A stretch of DNA of 12,861 nt from DATKRB01 sp036501425 (GTDB lineage Bacteria > Actinomycetota > Acidimicrobiia > Acidimicrobiales > RAAP-2): assembly GCA_036501425.1 (NCBI GenBank), contig DASYAI010000035.1, forward strand, positions 1 through 12,861, written 5' to 3'. The notes under the pieces are model-generated. The model was not told the DNA's origin. It ran no database searches and saw nothing but the letters and a program-made list of their open reading frames with translations. The position numbers and the translations under genes were made by a program. Position 1 is the stretch's first letter; each line of letters opens with the position of its first letter. Shown piece by piece: positions 1-7,037 of the stretch.

Positions 1-67
1 CGCCGGCCTGAGCGGGGTGGAGTTCGACACCGCCCTCGACGCCAAGGTCCGGGTGCCCTGCGCCTGA
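1..67 (+). CDS. C-terminal tail of an unrecognised protein (5' end outside window)
   Basis: The frame starting at base 2 is open from the window edge and ends at TGA 65-67. It encodes 21 residues containing GVEFDTALDAKV and ending VPCA. Codons have the high third-position G/C of the neighbours, so this is plausibly the end of a real plus-strand gene convergent with the phosphatase-family gene that ends at 192. Too little is visible to assign a family. Confidence 0.5.
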   Translation, partial: AGLSGVEFDTALDAKVRVPCA

Positions 68-191
68 CGGGGGGCGGCGAGCCGTCTGCGCCGGGGGCGC
101 CGGGGTCGGGGTCGGCTCGGCGGGGGTCGGGGTAGTCGGGGTCGGGTCGATCCGGCCGGAGTGCAGCGTCCCGAAGGAGCGCACCCCGTGC
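68..191. other. G-tract-rich convergent intergenic region
   Basis: The 124 bp between two convergent genes hold repeated runs of three to six G on the plus strand (69-74, then many tracts in 92-146), arranged as GGGGTC-like short repeats. Four or more closely spaced G-tracts could form a G-quadruplex in single-stranded plus-strand DNA or RNA. No coding signal, tRNA or U-tailed hairpin was seen. A role in ending either converging transcript is only a guess. Confidence 0.35.
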
Positions 192-1022
192 TCACCGTCG
201 GGCGAGGGTCAGGGTGGCTCGGACGGCCCGGTGGTCCGATCCCCAGTCGGGCAGCACGTCGGCGGCCGTGGGGACCAGCGGGCCCTTCACGAAGAGATGG
301 TCCACCTGGCTGTGCGGGCGCCACGCCGGCCACGTGCGCCCGGACACCGCCCGGTGCCAACCGGGCAGCAGCAGGCTCGCCGGCGGCCCCCAGAGGTTCA
401 TGTCGCCCGCGAGCACCGCTGGGCGCCCCGCGGTCGGGCCCCGGAGGGCGCGTCCGAGCCGGATGAACTGCAGGGGCGAGCCGTAGGTGAGGTGCGACAT
501 GTGGGTGCCGGCGACCAGGACGTCGGCACCGTGGGCCTCCACCGCGGCGACCAGCACCGCCCGGGTGACCCGGTCGCGGGGCAGCCGGCCCAGCTGGATG
601 ACCCGGTGCTCGAGGACGGGCAGCCGGCTGAGCACCGCCAGTCCCCAGCGACCGCGCTCGGCGGTGGCGTAGCGCTCCGATGCCCGGGCGGGCCGTCCGA
701 TGGCACGCTCGCTATCGAGATAGAGGGCGTGCGCCGTGCCCCGCCAGTCCAACGGCCGCATCCAGCGGCTGGTCGCCCGGGGATGGGGGCTGGCGCGCCG
801 GCCGGCGGCGAGCGGGTGCTCGAGCACCCGGTACCCGAGCGCCTCGCCGACCTCGGTCGCCATGCTGGTGCGCCCGTCGGGCCACCACACCTCCTGCAGC
901 ACGATGACGTCGGCGTCGAGTCGGCGCACCGCCCCGGTCAGGTCCCATGACCGGCCCCATCCGTCGATGCCCGCATGCACGTTGAAGCTGGCGACGACGA
1001 TGGTGCGATCGGGCGGGTCCAT
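192..1022 (-). CDS. Endonuclease/exonuclease/phosphatase (EEP) family protein
   Basis: A 276-residue protein with the full EEP-fold (DNase I-like) motif set: FNVHAG with metal-site Asn14, LQEVW with Glu44, GTHMSH with His174, AGDMN with Asp207 and Asn209, QVDH with Asp241-His242, and C-terminal GSDH with Asp263-His264. The family cleaves phosphodiesters or phosphate esters with Mg2+; substrates range from DNA to lipids and inositol phosphates and cannot be told from motifs. No signal peptide or membrane segment is visible, so it is probably cytoplasmic. ATG 1022 is chosen because it opens just before the conserved IVVASFNVH strand and a TAGCGT -10-like hexamer lies 12 bases upstream. It stands alone on its strand, divergent from the NUDIX gene. 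Confidence 0.85.
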   Translation of the reverse strand: MDPPDRTIVVASFNVHAGIDGWGRSWDLTGAVRRLDADVIVLQEVWWPDGRTSMATEVGEALGYRVLEHPLAAGRRASPHPRATSRWMRPLDWRGTAHALYLDSERAIGRPARASERYATAERGRWGLAVLSRLPVLEHRVIQLGRLPRDRVTRAVLVAAVEAHGADVLVAGTHMSHLTYGSPLQFIRLGRALRGPTAGRPAVLAGDMNLWGPPASLLLPGWHRAVSGRTWPAWRPHSQVDHLFVKGPLVPTAADVLPDWGSDHRAVRATLTLARR

Positions 1023-1034
1023 CGGTGACCGCAG

Positions 1035-1040
1035 ACGCTA
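1035..1040 (-). promoter_or_regulatory. -10-like TAGCGT upstream of the EEP gene
   Basis: TAGCGT on the minus strand ends 12 bases before ATG 1022, which would give a 5' leader of only about 5 bases. The identical hexamer precedes two other genes in this window. No clear -35 was seen. Confidence 0.35.
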
Positions 1041-1091
1041 CCGGCCCCACGGCGCCCGCCGGGTGACGCGGCGGGGCCGCCTGCCGGCCCC

Positions 1092-1149
1092 GGGCGCCCG
1101 GTGGCCCGCCCGGGAGCGCCCCGGTGGCCCCCCAGAGAGCGCCCCGGTG
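1092..1149. repeat. Three spaced GCGCC(C)CGGTG repeats upstream of the NUDIX gene
   Basis: A 13-bp direct repeat (GAGCGCCCCGGTG) occurs at 1114-1126 and 1137-1149, and an imperfect third copy at about 1092-1104. Spacing is about 22-23 bp, roughly two helical turns. It lies in the 152-bp divergent gap between the EEP and NUDIX genes, where an iterated operator could sit. In sequence this GC-rich the pattern could also be chance. Confidence 0.3.
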
Positions 1150-1174
1150 ACCCCGCCCCGGGGGGACCCGACGG

Positions 1175-1819
1175 GTGAGCTGTGGTAGGGATGCCGGAGT
1201 GGTTGGCGCCGGTGGTGACGATGCGGATGGGCCGACCCGGGCCAACCTGCAGGCCCTGGTCCGGGCGCACCGCCCGGTCGACGACCGCGAGCGGCGGGCC
1301 AAGCAGCGCTTCCTCGCCGAGCTCGAGCGACTGGCCGCGCCCTGCGATCGGCACGCCGACCCCGTCCACGTGACCGCCTCGGCGATCGTGGTCGGCCGCC
1401 GCGGTGTGGTCCTGCACCTCCACCGGCGGATCGGGCGGTGGATGCAGCCGGGGGGCCACCTCGAGCCGGGGGAGTGGCCGCCGGAGGGCGCGCTGCGCGA
1501 GACCCGCGAGGAGACCGGGCTGACCGTCGCCCATCCACCCGAAGGTGAGTGCCTGGTCCACCTCGACGTCCACGTAGTCTCGGCCGAGCACACCCACCTC
1601 GACCTGCGGTACCTCCTGCTCGGCGCGGACGAGGACCCCGCCCCGCCGCCCGACGAGAGTCCCCAGGTCCGGTGGTGCACCTGGGAGGTGGCAGCCCAGA
1701 TGGCCGACGAGGCGCTGGTGGGAGCGTTGGTCGCCGCGAGGGCCAAGTGGGTCGGGCGTGTGGAGGACTGGATGGCGAGCATCGACCTCGGTGCGAGAGG
1801 AGGCGGCCGTGCCCGCTGA
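1175..1819 (+). CDS. NUDIX hydrolase
   Basis: A 214-residue protein (from GTG 1175) with a perfect NUDIX box at residues 94-116: Gly94, Glu100, Arg108-Glu109, Glu112-Glu113, Gly115-Leu116, matching Gx5Ex7REUxEExGU. The family hydrolyses nucleoside diphosphates linked to another moiety, using Mg2+ held by the REXXEE glutamates. About 60 charged, helical residues precede the domain; the substrate cannot be read from sequence. The start is uncertain: GTG 1175 has a G-rich stretch upstream, and in-frame GTG 1199 would remove eight residues without touching the domain. The 3' end overlaps the start of the zinc-ribbon gene by 11 bases, so the two are probably co-transcribed and translationally coupled. 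Confidence 0.85.
   Translation: MSCGRDAGVVGAGGDDADGPTRANLQALVRAHRPVDDRERRAKQRFLAELERLAAPCDRHADPVHVTASAIVVGRRGVVLHLHRRIGRWMQPGGHLEPGEWPPEGALRETREETGLTVAHPPEGECLVHLDVHVVSAEHTHLDLRYLLLGADEDPAPPPDESPQVRWCTWEVAAQMADEALVGALVAARAKWVGRVEDWMASIDLGARGGGRAR
1795..1803 (+). promoter_or_regulatory. Shine-Dalgarno GAGAGGAGG for the zinc-ribbon gene
   Basis: GAGAGGAGG ends five bases before GTG 1809, inside the end of the NUDIX gene. It is the clearest ribosome-binding site in the window and decides the start over upstream in-frame GTG 1758 and GTG 1791, which lack such a site. Confidence 0.7.
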
Positions 1820-2684
1820 GCAACCATCGGAGCCGGAGGTGCCCGTCGCCCCGGCGCCCGGCTCCGCAGGAGAGGCCGGGGGGCCCGGCGCGGCGGCCGG
1901 CGGGCCCGGCGCGGCGGTCGCCGCCCCCTCGCCCGTACAGGCGGTCATGAAGGTGCAGGAGCTGGACACCACGATCACCCAGCTCGAGCACCGGCGGCTC
2001 GCCTTGCCGGACCGGGTGGCGCTTGGGCACCTCGAGTCGCAGCTGGCCGACCTCGATCGGCGGGTGACGGAGATCGGCGGCCGTCGAGCCGAGGTCGTGG
2101 CGCGCTTGGCCGACCTGCAGCGCCAGGTCGACAGCCTCGAGGCCCGGCGCGCCGCGCTGGCGGACCGCATGTACGGGGCCCGGGGGTCGGCCGCACGGGA
2201 CCTGCAGGCCATGGACGAGGAGGTCCGCCACCTGGCGCTGCGCAAGACCGAACTCGAGGACGCGGAGCTCGAGCTGATGGAGGAGCAGGAGCCGCTGGAT
2301 GGCGCGCTGGCCGACCTCGCCGGCGATCGGGCGGCATTCGAGGAGGCCGCGGTCGGCCTTCGCGCGTCGTTGGCCGAAGCCGAGGCAGTCATCGAGGAGG
2401 AGCTGGCCGCCGTCCGTTCGGCACGCGACGAGGCCTTCGCACAGGTGCCCGAGGGCCTGGCCCGCCAGTACTCGGCCCTTCGAGCGCGGCTGGGCGGAGT
2501 GGGCGCGGCGTGGCTGGTGGGGAACCGATGCGAAGGCTGCCACCTGCAGCTGCCCTCGGTGGAGCTCGACCGGATCCGGCGCCTGCCCGACGACGCCGTG
2601 GTCACCTGCGACCAGTGTGGCCGGATCCTGGTGCGCGCCGCCGCCTCGCCGTCGGGCGCCTCGCCTTCGGGCCCGTCGCACTGA
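1809..2684 (+). CDS. Coiled-coil protein with C-terminal C4 zinc ribbon (CT398/Rv2229c type)
   Basis: 291 residues from GTG 1809. Residues 1-42 are a low-complexity Ala/Pro/Gly segment with a duplicated GGPGAA. About 45-230 form a long charged heptad-rich coiled coil. Cys241-x2-Cys244 and Cys267-x2-Cys270 form a zinc ribbon. This is the architecture of the CT398-like family (zf-RING_7), found in most actinobacteria and usually annotated as a zinc-ribbon protein; the molecular role is poorly defined, with nucleic-acid or secretion-related roles suggested for relatives. The start overlaps the NUDIX gene and the stop lies 19 bases before the histidine phosphatase. In mycobacteria the equivalent gene is followed by an RNase HI-phosphatase fusion, which supports the identification. 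Confidence 0.8.
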   Translation: MPAEQPSEPEVPVAPAPGSAGEAGGPGAAAGGPGAAVAAPSPVQAVMKVQELDTTITQLEHRRLALPDRVALGHLESQLADLDRRVTEIGGRRAEVVARLADLQRQVDSLEARRAALADRMYGARGSAARDLQAMDEEVRHLALRKTELEDAELELMEEQEPLDGALADLAGDRAAFEEAAVGLRASLAEAEAVIEEELAAVRSARDEAFAQVPEGLARQYSALRARLGGVGAAWLVGNRCEGCHLQLPSVELDRIRRLPDDAVVTCDQCGRILVRAAASPSGASPSGPSH

Positions 2685-2703
2685 GGCCGGCGGGTCGGCG
2701 CCG

Positions 2704-3297
2704 ATGCTGGTCCTCATCCGCCACGGGGAGTCGACGGGCAACGCGTCGGGCCTGTTGGTCGGCCGCTCCGACCTTCTGCTGACCGAGCTGGGCCACCGCC
2801 AGGCGGTGGCGGTCGGGCGGGCGCTCGATGCCGTGGGCGAGGTCCGGTCGAGCCCGTTGCGGCGGGCGCTCGACACGGCGAGGGCGCTGGGCGTCGACGG
2901 TCCGGTGGTGCCCGACGAACGGTGGGTGGAGATGGACTACGGGCAGCTGGAGGGTCGCCCGGTCGCCGACGTGCCGCCGGAGGTCTGGGGAGCCTGGAGA
3001 ACCGATCCCGATTTTCGGCCCGCGGGCGGTGAGAGCCTCCGCGACGTCGAGACCCGGGTGGCCGAGGCGTGCGAGGAGCTCTTCGCCGCCGACGGGCTCG
3101 GCCGGTCCGACAGCCGCGACGTCGTCGTCGTGAGCCACGTCTCGCCGATCAAGGCGGCGGTGGCGTGGGTGCTGCGCACCGAGGTCACCGTGTCGACCCG
3201 GCTGCACCTGTCGAACGCCTCGTTGACCCGCATCGGGTGGGGCCGCTCGGGTCCGGTCCTCCACACTTACAACGACCTTCCCGCCGCCGGCCGGTGA
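2704..3297 (+). CDS. Histidine phosphatase family protein (phosphoglycerate mutase/CobC-like)
   Basis: 197 residues opening with LIRHGES: Arg6 and His7 form the phosphohistidine site. Further catalytic features are SSPLRRALDTA (residues 49-59), the acid Glu76 in EMDYGQLEG, and the second histidine His145 in VVVSHVSPIK. Length is normal for a stand-alone domain. Likely substrates are small phosphate esters; relatives include alpha-ribazole phosphatase and the C-terminal half of mycobacterial Rv2228c. ATG 2704 is chosen because it puts the RHG motif at the extreme N-terminus as usual; the frame is open much further upstream, but there it only shadows the zinc-ribbon gene. The gene follows the zinc-ribbon stop by 19 bases, so it is probably in the same operon. 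There is no RNase H domain. Confidence 0.85.
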   Translation: MLVLIRHGESTGNASGLLVGRSDLLLTELGHRQAVAVGRALDAVGEVRSSPLRRALDTARALGVDGPVVPDERWVEMDYGQLEGRPVADVPPEVWGAWRTDPDFRPAGGESLRDVETRVAEACEELFAADGLGRSDSRDVVVVSHVSPIKAAVAWVLRTEVTVSTRLHLSNASLTRIGWGRSGPVLHTYNDLPAAGR

Positions 3298-3299
3298 GG

Positions 3300-3312
3300 C
3301 CGGCTCAGCCGG
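3300..3312. terminator. Short hairpin between convergent phosphatase and cydC genes
   Basis: CCGGC-TCA-GCCGG forms a 5-bp GC stem with a triloop in the space between the two converging stop codons; the loop TCA is itself the complement of the cydC TGA. It could act in both directions, but there is no U-tract, so this is a weak call. Confidence 0.3.
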
Positions 3313-4972
3313 TCACCGCGCGACCGGCCTCGATGGTGATGCTGCGGTCGCACCCGGCCACCTCGTCGTCGTGGTGGGTGATCAGCAGGACGCTGCGACC
3401 CGCCAGAGCCGCCAGCACGTCGTCGAGCAACGCCCGGGCGGTCGGCGCGTCGAGGCCGGCGGTCGGCTCGTCCAGCACGAGCACCCGGGGATCGGTCAGC
3501 AACGCCCGGGCGAGCGCGAGCCGCTGGCGCTGGCCCCCCGACAGTTGGCTCCCGTCGTGGCCCACCGGTGTGGCGTCCCCGTCGGGGAGGCCGTCGACCC
3601 ACACCGAGAGCTGCGCCAGGTCGAGCACCCGCTGGATCTCGGCCTCGGTGGCGTCCGGCCGGCCGAGAGCGACGTTGTAGCGGATGCTGCCGGTGAACAG
3701 CCGGGCATCTTGGTCCACCAGGCCGATCACCCGTCGGACGTCCGCCTGGGCGAGGTCTTCGATGGCGACGCCGTCGAGCGTCGCCCGGCCGCCGTCGAGC
3801 GGGAGGAACCGCAGCAGGACGTGGGCGACGGTGCTCTTGCCGGCGCCGCTCGGACCCCGCAGGGCCACGTGCTCGCCGTGCTCCATCGTCAGGGTCAGGC
3901 CGTCGAGCACCCACGGCAGCTCGTCGCCGTAGCGCAGCCGGACCGACTCCAGCGCCACCCGGTCCCCGGCCGGCAGCTGGCTCGGGGTGGCGGGGTCGCG
4001 GACCGGCGCCGGCACGGCGGCCAGGGCCATCAGGCGTTCGCCTGCCGCGACGAGCGCGCCCACGCGTTGCGCGGCGGCGACCGTCGACCCGACGGACTCG
4101 AAGGCGCCCACTGTCGCCAAGGGGAGCGCGGCCACCCACGCCCCGGCCAGTTGGTGGTGCTCGAATGCCGAGGCGGCGACCACCAGGACGCCGAGCACCG
4201 ACAGTCCACCGCACAAGGAGACGATCGCCGAGGCGGCGGCGCCGGCCCGGTTCCGCCGCCGGCCCGCGCGCTCGAGCGCCCGGTCGGCCGCTTCGACGCG
4301 TCGGAGCACCGTCGCATCGCGCCCGAAGGCCACCAGCTCCGGGGCCCCCTGCAGCAGGTCGACGACGTCGGCCGCTAGGTGCCCCCGGGCGGCGGCGTCG
4401 CTCGCTTCGGAGGCCCCGGCTGTCCGAGCCAGGAAGAAGGAGCACCCGAGGGCCACCACGAGGGCGGCCGCCAGGATGGCGCCGGCGATCGGCAGGAGCA
4501 CGGCCACGACCACCACCGCCAGGATGGATGCGCAGGTGGTGACCGCCACCGGGGTCAGCGTGCCGATGTAGAGGTCTTGCAACGCGTCGACGTCGTCGAT
4601 GGCGCGTGCCAGCAGGTCGCCGCTCCGCCAGCGCCGGAGTCCGGCGGGAGCCAGCGGCTCGAGGCGGTCGAAGAGCCAGACCCGCCAACCCACCAACGCC
4701 CGCATGGCCGCGTCGTGGGAGCTCAGCCGCTCGGCGTAGCGCAAGGGGGCCCGCGCGAAGGCCGCCACCTCCACCAGCGCCAGCAGCCCGGCGATGGCAC
4801 CCAGCCCGGGCCGGAACGCTGCGCGGTCGACGAGATAGCCGGAGCCGGCCAGCAGGCCGATGCTCGCCGCGGCCCCGGCCACGCCGAGCAGGCACGCCGC
4901 AACCAGCAGGCGCCGTGAGGGCGCGCCGATACGGAACAGCCGACCCAACACCCGCAGCTGGTGCCGGGTCAC
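3305..4972 (-). CDS. cydC: Thiol reductant ABC exporter subunit CydC
   Basis: 555 residues from GTG 4972. An N-terminal membrane domain (about 1-315, several hydrophobic helices) is followed by an ABC ATPase domain: Walker A GPSGAGKST (373-381), Q-loop Gln421, canonical signature LSGGQ (477-481), Walker B VLVLDE (497-502), D-loop GLD and H-loop His533. With CydD it should form the heterodimeric inner-membrane CydDC transporter, which moves cysteine/glutathione-type thiols and is needed to assemble cytochrome bd oxidase. GTG 4972 overlaps the cydD stop as GTGA, the standard coupled arrangement. The frame stays open to 5239, but those 89 residues are arginine-rich shadow of the cydD repeat and are excluded. 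No cydAB lies in the window. CydC is favoured by being second in the pair and by its sequence. Confidence 0.85.
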   Translation of the reverse strand: MTRHQLRVLGRLFRIGAPSRRLLVAACLLGVAGAAASIGLLAGSGYLVDRAAFRPGLGAIAGLLALVEVAAFARAPLRYAERLSSHDAAMRALVGWRVWLFDRLEPLAPAGLRRWRSGDLLARAIDDVDALQDLYIGTLTPVAVTTCASILAVVVVAVLLPIAGAILAAALVVALGCSFFLARTAGASEASDAAARGHLAADVVDLLQGAPELVAFGRDATVLRRVEAADRALERAGRRRNRAGAAASAIVSLCGGLSVLGVLVVAASAFEHHQLAGAWVAALPLATVGAFESVGSTVAAAQRVGALVAAGERLMALAAVPAPVRDPATPSQLPAGDRVALESVRLRYGDELPWVLDGLTLTMEHGEHVALRGPSGAGKSTVAHVLLRFLPLDGGRATLDGVAIEDLAQADVRRVIGLVDQDARLFTGSIRYNVALGRPDATEAEIQRVLDLAQLSVWVDGLPDGDATPVGHDGSQLSGGQRQRLALARALLTDPRVLVLDEPTAGLDAPTARALLDDVLAALAGRSVLLITHHDDEVAGCDRSITIEAGRAVTG

Positions 4973-6978
4973 GGTCGGGCGCCGGTCGACCGGCCGGAGA
5001 CGGTGTTGTCGGCCACGGCGGCGTCGGCCACGGCGGCGTCGGACGCAGTGCCGTCGGACGCGGTGCCGTCGGACGCGGTGCCGCTGGACGCAGTGCCGCC
5101 GGACGCGGTGCCGCCGGACGCAGTGCCGTACGCCGGGGCCCGGGGGTGAGGGGTGCCGAGGGGCAGGGTGACCACCCGGTCCACGGGAACGAGGAACGAT
5201 CGATGCGCCGCCACGATGACGGTGCGCTGGGCGGCCCACGCCCCGAGGCGCTCCTCCAGCTCGAGGCGGGCCTCGGGGCCGAGGTTGGTCGCCGGCTCGT
5301 CGAGCAGGACCACCGGCGCGTCGCGGAGCACCGCCCGGGCGATGGCGACCCGCTGGCGCTCGCCGGCGCTGACGGTCATCCCGTCCTCGCCCAGCGCGGT
5401 GTCGAGGCCGAGAGGCAGCCGGGCCGCCAGGATGTCGAGGCCGGCGACGTGCACCGCCCGCTCGACCTCGCTGTCAGCCGCGTCGGGCCGGGCGAAGCGC
5501 ACGTTGTCGAGCAGCGAGCCCCGAACCAGCCGTGCCCGTTGGGGCACCCACGTGGTGTCCATGCGCCAGCGGGCGAGGTCGACGTGCTCGAGGTCGACGC
5601 CCCCGAGGCGCACCGTTCCCCCCGATGGTCGCACGAGACCCAGCACGACGGCGAGCAGGGTCGACTTGCCGGTGCCGGAGGGCCCGACGAGCCCGAGGTG
5701 CTCCCCCTCGTCGACCCGGAGCTGGTCGACCCGCAGGGCGGCCTCGGCCCGATGGGGGTAGGTGACCACGACGTCGCGCAGCTCGAGCACCGGCCCCCCG
5801 GCCCAGTGCGCGCCCGGTGCCGACCGGGATGGCCGGTGCCCGGCGGTGGCCCCGAGGCCTTGTGGCGGCCCGGACACCGAGCCCCGCCCGGGTGCGGGCG
5901 TGGCGAGGACCTCGAGGAGCCGGGTCGCCGCGGCGCGGCCCTCGGAGCTGGCGTGGAACTGTGCCCCGGCCCGACGGAGGGGCAGGAAGGACTCGGGGGC
6001 CACCAGCAGCACGGCGAGCGCCGTCCCGAGCCCGACCGTCCCATCGAGCAGCCGCAGGCCGAGCAGCATGGCCACCAGCCCCACGCCCAGGCCCGACAGC
6101 AGCTCCATGGCCAGGGCCGACAGGAACGCCACCCGCAACGTCCCCATGGTGGTCGCTCGCAGCGCCTCGGTGCTGGCGGCCACCTCGCGTCGGCCGTGGC
6201 CACTGCGCCCGAGGGCGCGCAGGGTGGGCAACCCCTGGACCAGTTCGAGGTAGCGGGCGGCCAGCGAGGAGAGGCGGCGCCACTGGCGGCTGGCCCGCCG
6301 CGTCGCCTCGCGGCCGAAGAGCACCATCAGCGCCGGCACGAGCAGCAACGCCGCGACCAGCACCAGGCCCGACACCCAGTCCTCGACGCCGACCCAGACG
6401 ACCAGCCCGACGGGTACCAGGCCGGCCAGGACGACTTGGGGGAGGTAACGGCCGAAGTAGACGCTCAAGTCGTCGACGCCGCGCGTGGTCACCAGCGCCA
6501 GCTCGCCCGGCCGCTCGCGTGCCAACCACGACGGGCCGAGCGCCAAGGCGTGCTCGAGGACGTCGCGGCGGAGCGTCCGCACGAGCGCCGCCGATCCGCG
6601 TTGGGCTGCCACCTCCGACGCCCAGAGGCAGGCGGCCCGCCCGGCCACTGCTCCGGCGAAGGCCAGGTACGTCGGGCCGAGGCTGGACAGCGGGACGTGG
6701 TGCAGGAGCACTCTCGTGACGACCGACGCCAGCAGGACCGCCTGGACCACGACGAGGACCGCCGCGCCGGCGCCCCCGAGGGTCGCCGCGGCGAGGTACG
6801 CGCCGAGCGAGGGGATGCGGGCGATGAGGCGGCGATCGACGGACCCGCCGGCCGGCCGGCCCGAGCCGGCCCGTTCCGGCGCGGCCTCGCTCAGCGGGGT
6901 GGGCGCGGCAGCCGGTGGCACGGCTGGGCGGCGGCCCGGGGCACCCGAATGGTCGGCATCGTGGGCCACGTTAGCCAC
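4969..6978 (-). CDS. cydD: Thiol reductant ABC exporter subunit CydD
   Basis: 669 residues. A Pro/Ala-rich cytoplasmic tail (1-50) precedes a membrane domain (about 55-345) and an ABC ATPase: Walker A GPSGTGKST (432-440), Q-loop Gln480, signature VSAGE (536-540) in place of LSGGQ, Walker B VVLLDE (556-561) and H-loop His592. The D-loop reads NLG where NLD is usual. It is the partner of CydC in thiol export and cytochrome bd assembly. Residues 618-657 form a tail of Gly-Thr-Ala-Ser-type five-residue repeats, encoded by a DNA minisatellite and outside the conserved domain. The start is GTG 6978, with in-frame GTG 6969 as an alternative; no clear Shine-Dalgarno is seen. It diverges from the CADD gene across 59 bp. 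Confidence 0.85.
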   Translation of the reverse strand: MANVAHDADHSGAPGRRPAVPPAAAPTPLSEAAPERAGSGRPAGGSVDRRLIARIPSLGAYLAAATLGGAGAAVLVVVQAVLLASVVTRVLLHHVPLSSLGPTYLAFAGAVAGRAACLWASEVAAQRGSAALVRTLRRDVLEHALALGPSWLARERPGELALVTTRGVDDLSVYFGRYLPQVVLAGLVPVGLVVWVGVEDWVSGLVLVAALLLVPALMVLFGREATRRASRQWRRLSSLAARYLELVQGLPTLRALGRSGHGRREVAASTEALRATTMGTLRVAFLSALAMELLSGLGVGLVAMLLGLRLLDGTVGLGTALAVLLVAPESFLPLRRAGAQFHASSEGRAAATRLLEVLATPAPGRGSVSGPPQGLGATAGHRPSRSAPGAHWAGGPVLELRDVVVTYPHRAEAALRVDQLRVDEGEHLGLVGPSGTGKSTLLAVVLGLVRPSGGTVRLGGVDLEHVDLARWRMDTTWVPQRARLVRGSLLDNVRFARPDAADSEVERAVHVAGLDILAARLPLGLDTALGEDGMTVSAGERQRVAIARAVLRDAPVVLLDEPATNLGPEARLELEERLGAWAAQRTVIVAAHRSFLVPVDRVVTLPLGTPHPRAPAYGTASGGTASGGTASSGTASDGTASDGTASDAAVADAAVADNTVSGRSTGARP
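5011..5131. repeat. 15-bp coding minisatellite in the 3' end of cydD
   Basis: Six consecutive 15-bp units begin at 5042, 5057, 5072, 5087, 5102 and 5117, each a variant of GACGCRGTGCCGYYG on the plus strand. Two more units of 15 bp (GGCCACGGCGGCGTC) lie at 5011 and 5026. On the minus strand each unit encodes five residues, mostly Gly-Thr-Ala-Ser-Asp/Gly, so gain or loss of units keeps the frame. Slippage would change only the hydrophilic CydD tail. Confidence 0.9.
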
Positions 6979-7026
6979 CCCGACGGGCAGCGCCGCCTCG
7001 CCGTGCCCGGCCGGGAGGGCACGGCG

Positions 7027-7032
7027 TACACT
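7027..7032 (+). promoter_or_regulatory. -10 TACACT, leaderless-type, for the CADD-family gene
   Basis: TACACT ends five bases before ATG 7038, so transcription would begin at or next to the start codon. There is no Shine-Dalgarno between them. The 59-bp gap is shared with divergent cydD. Confidence 0.5.
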
Positions 7033-7037
7033 GCCGC

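Noticed and set aside
938..2605. Long minus-strand open frame (555 codons) opposite the NUDIX and zinc-ribbon genes
   Set aside because: Ser/Arg/Pro-rich shadow translation without domains; the plus strand carries clear NUDIX and zinc-ribbon motifs.
2299..2703. N-terminal extension of the histidine phosphatase, as a possible fusion
   Set aside because: The extra residues overlap the zinc-ribbon gene in a different frame and show no RNase H or other domain.
1038..2876. Second long minus-strand open frame (612 codons)
   Set aside because: Arginine-rich product typical of antisense frames in GC-rich DNA, covering three well-supported plus-strand genes.
5011..5131. CRISPR-like array
   Set aside because: Units are contiguous 15-mers without spacers and lie inside a coding sequence.
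4973..5239. N-terminal extension of CydC rich in His-Arg-Arg repeats
   Set aside because: It is the cydD minisatellite read in another frame; GTG 4972 in the GTGA overlap gives a normal-length CydC.
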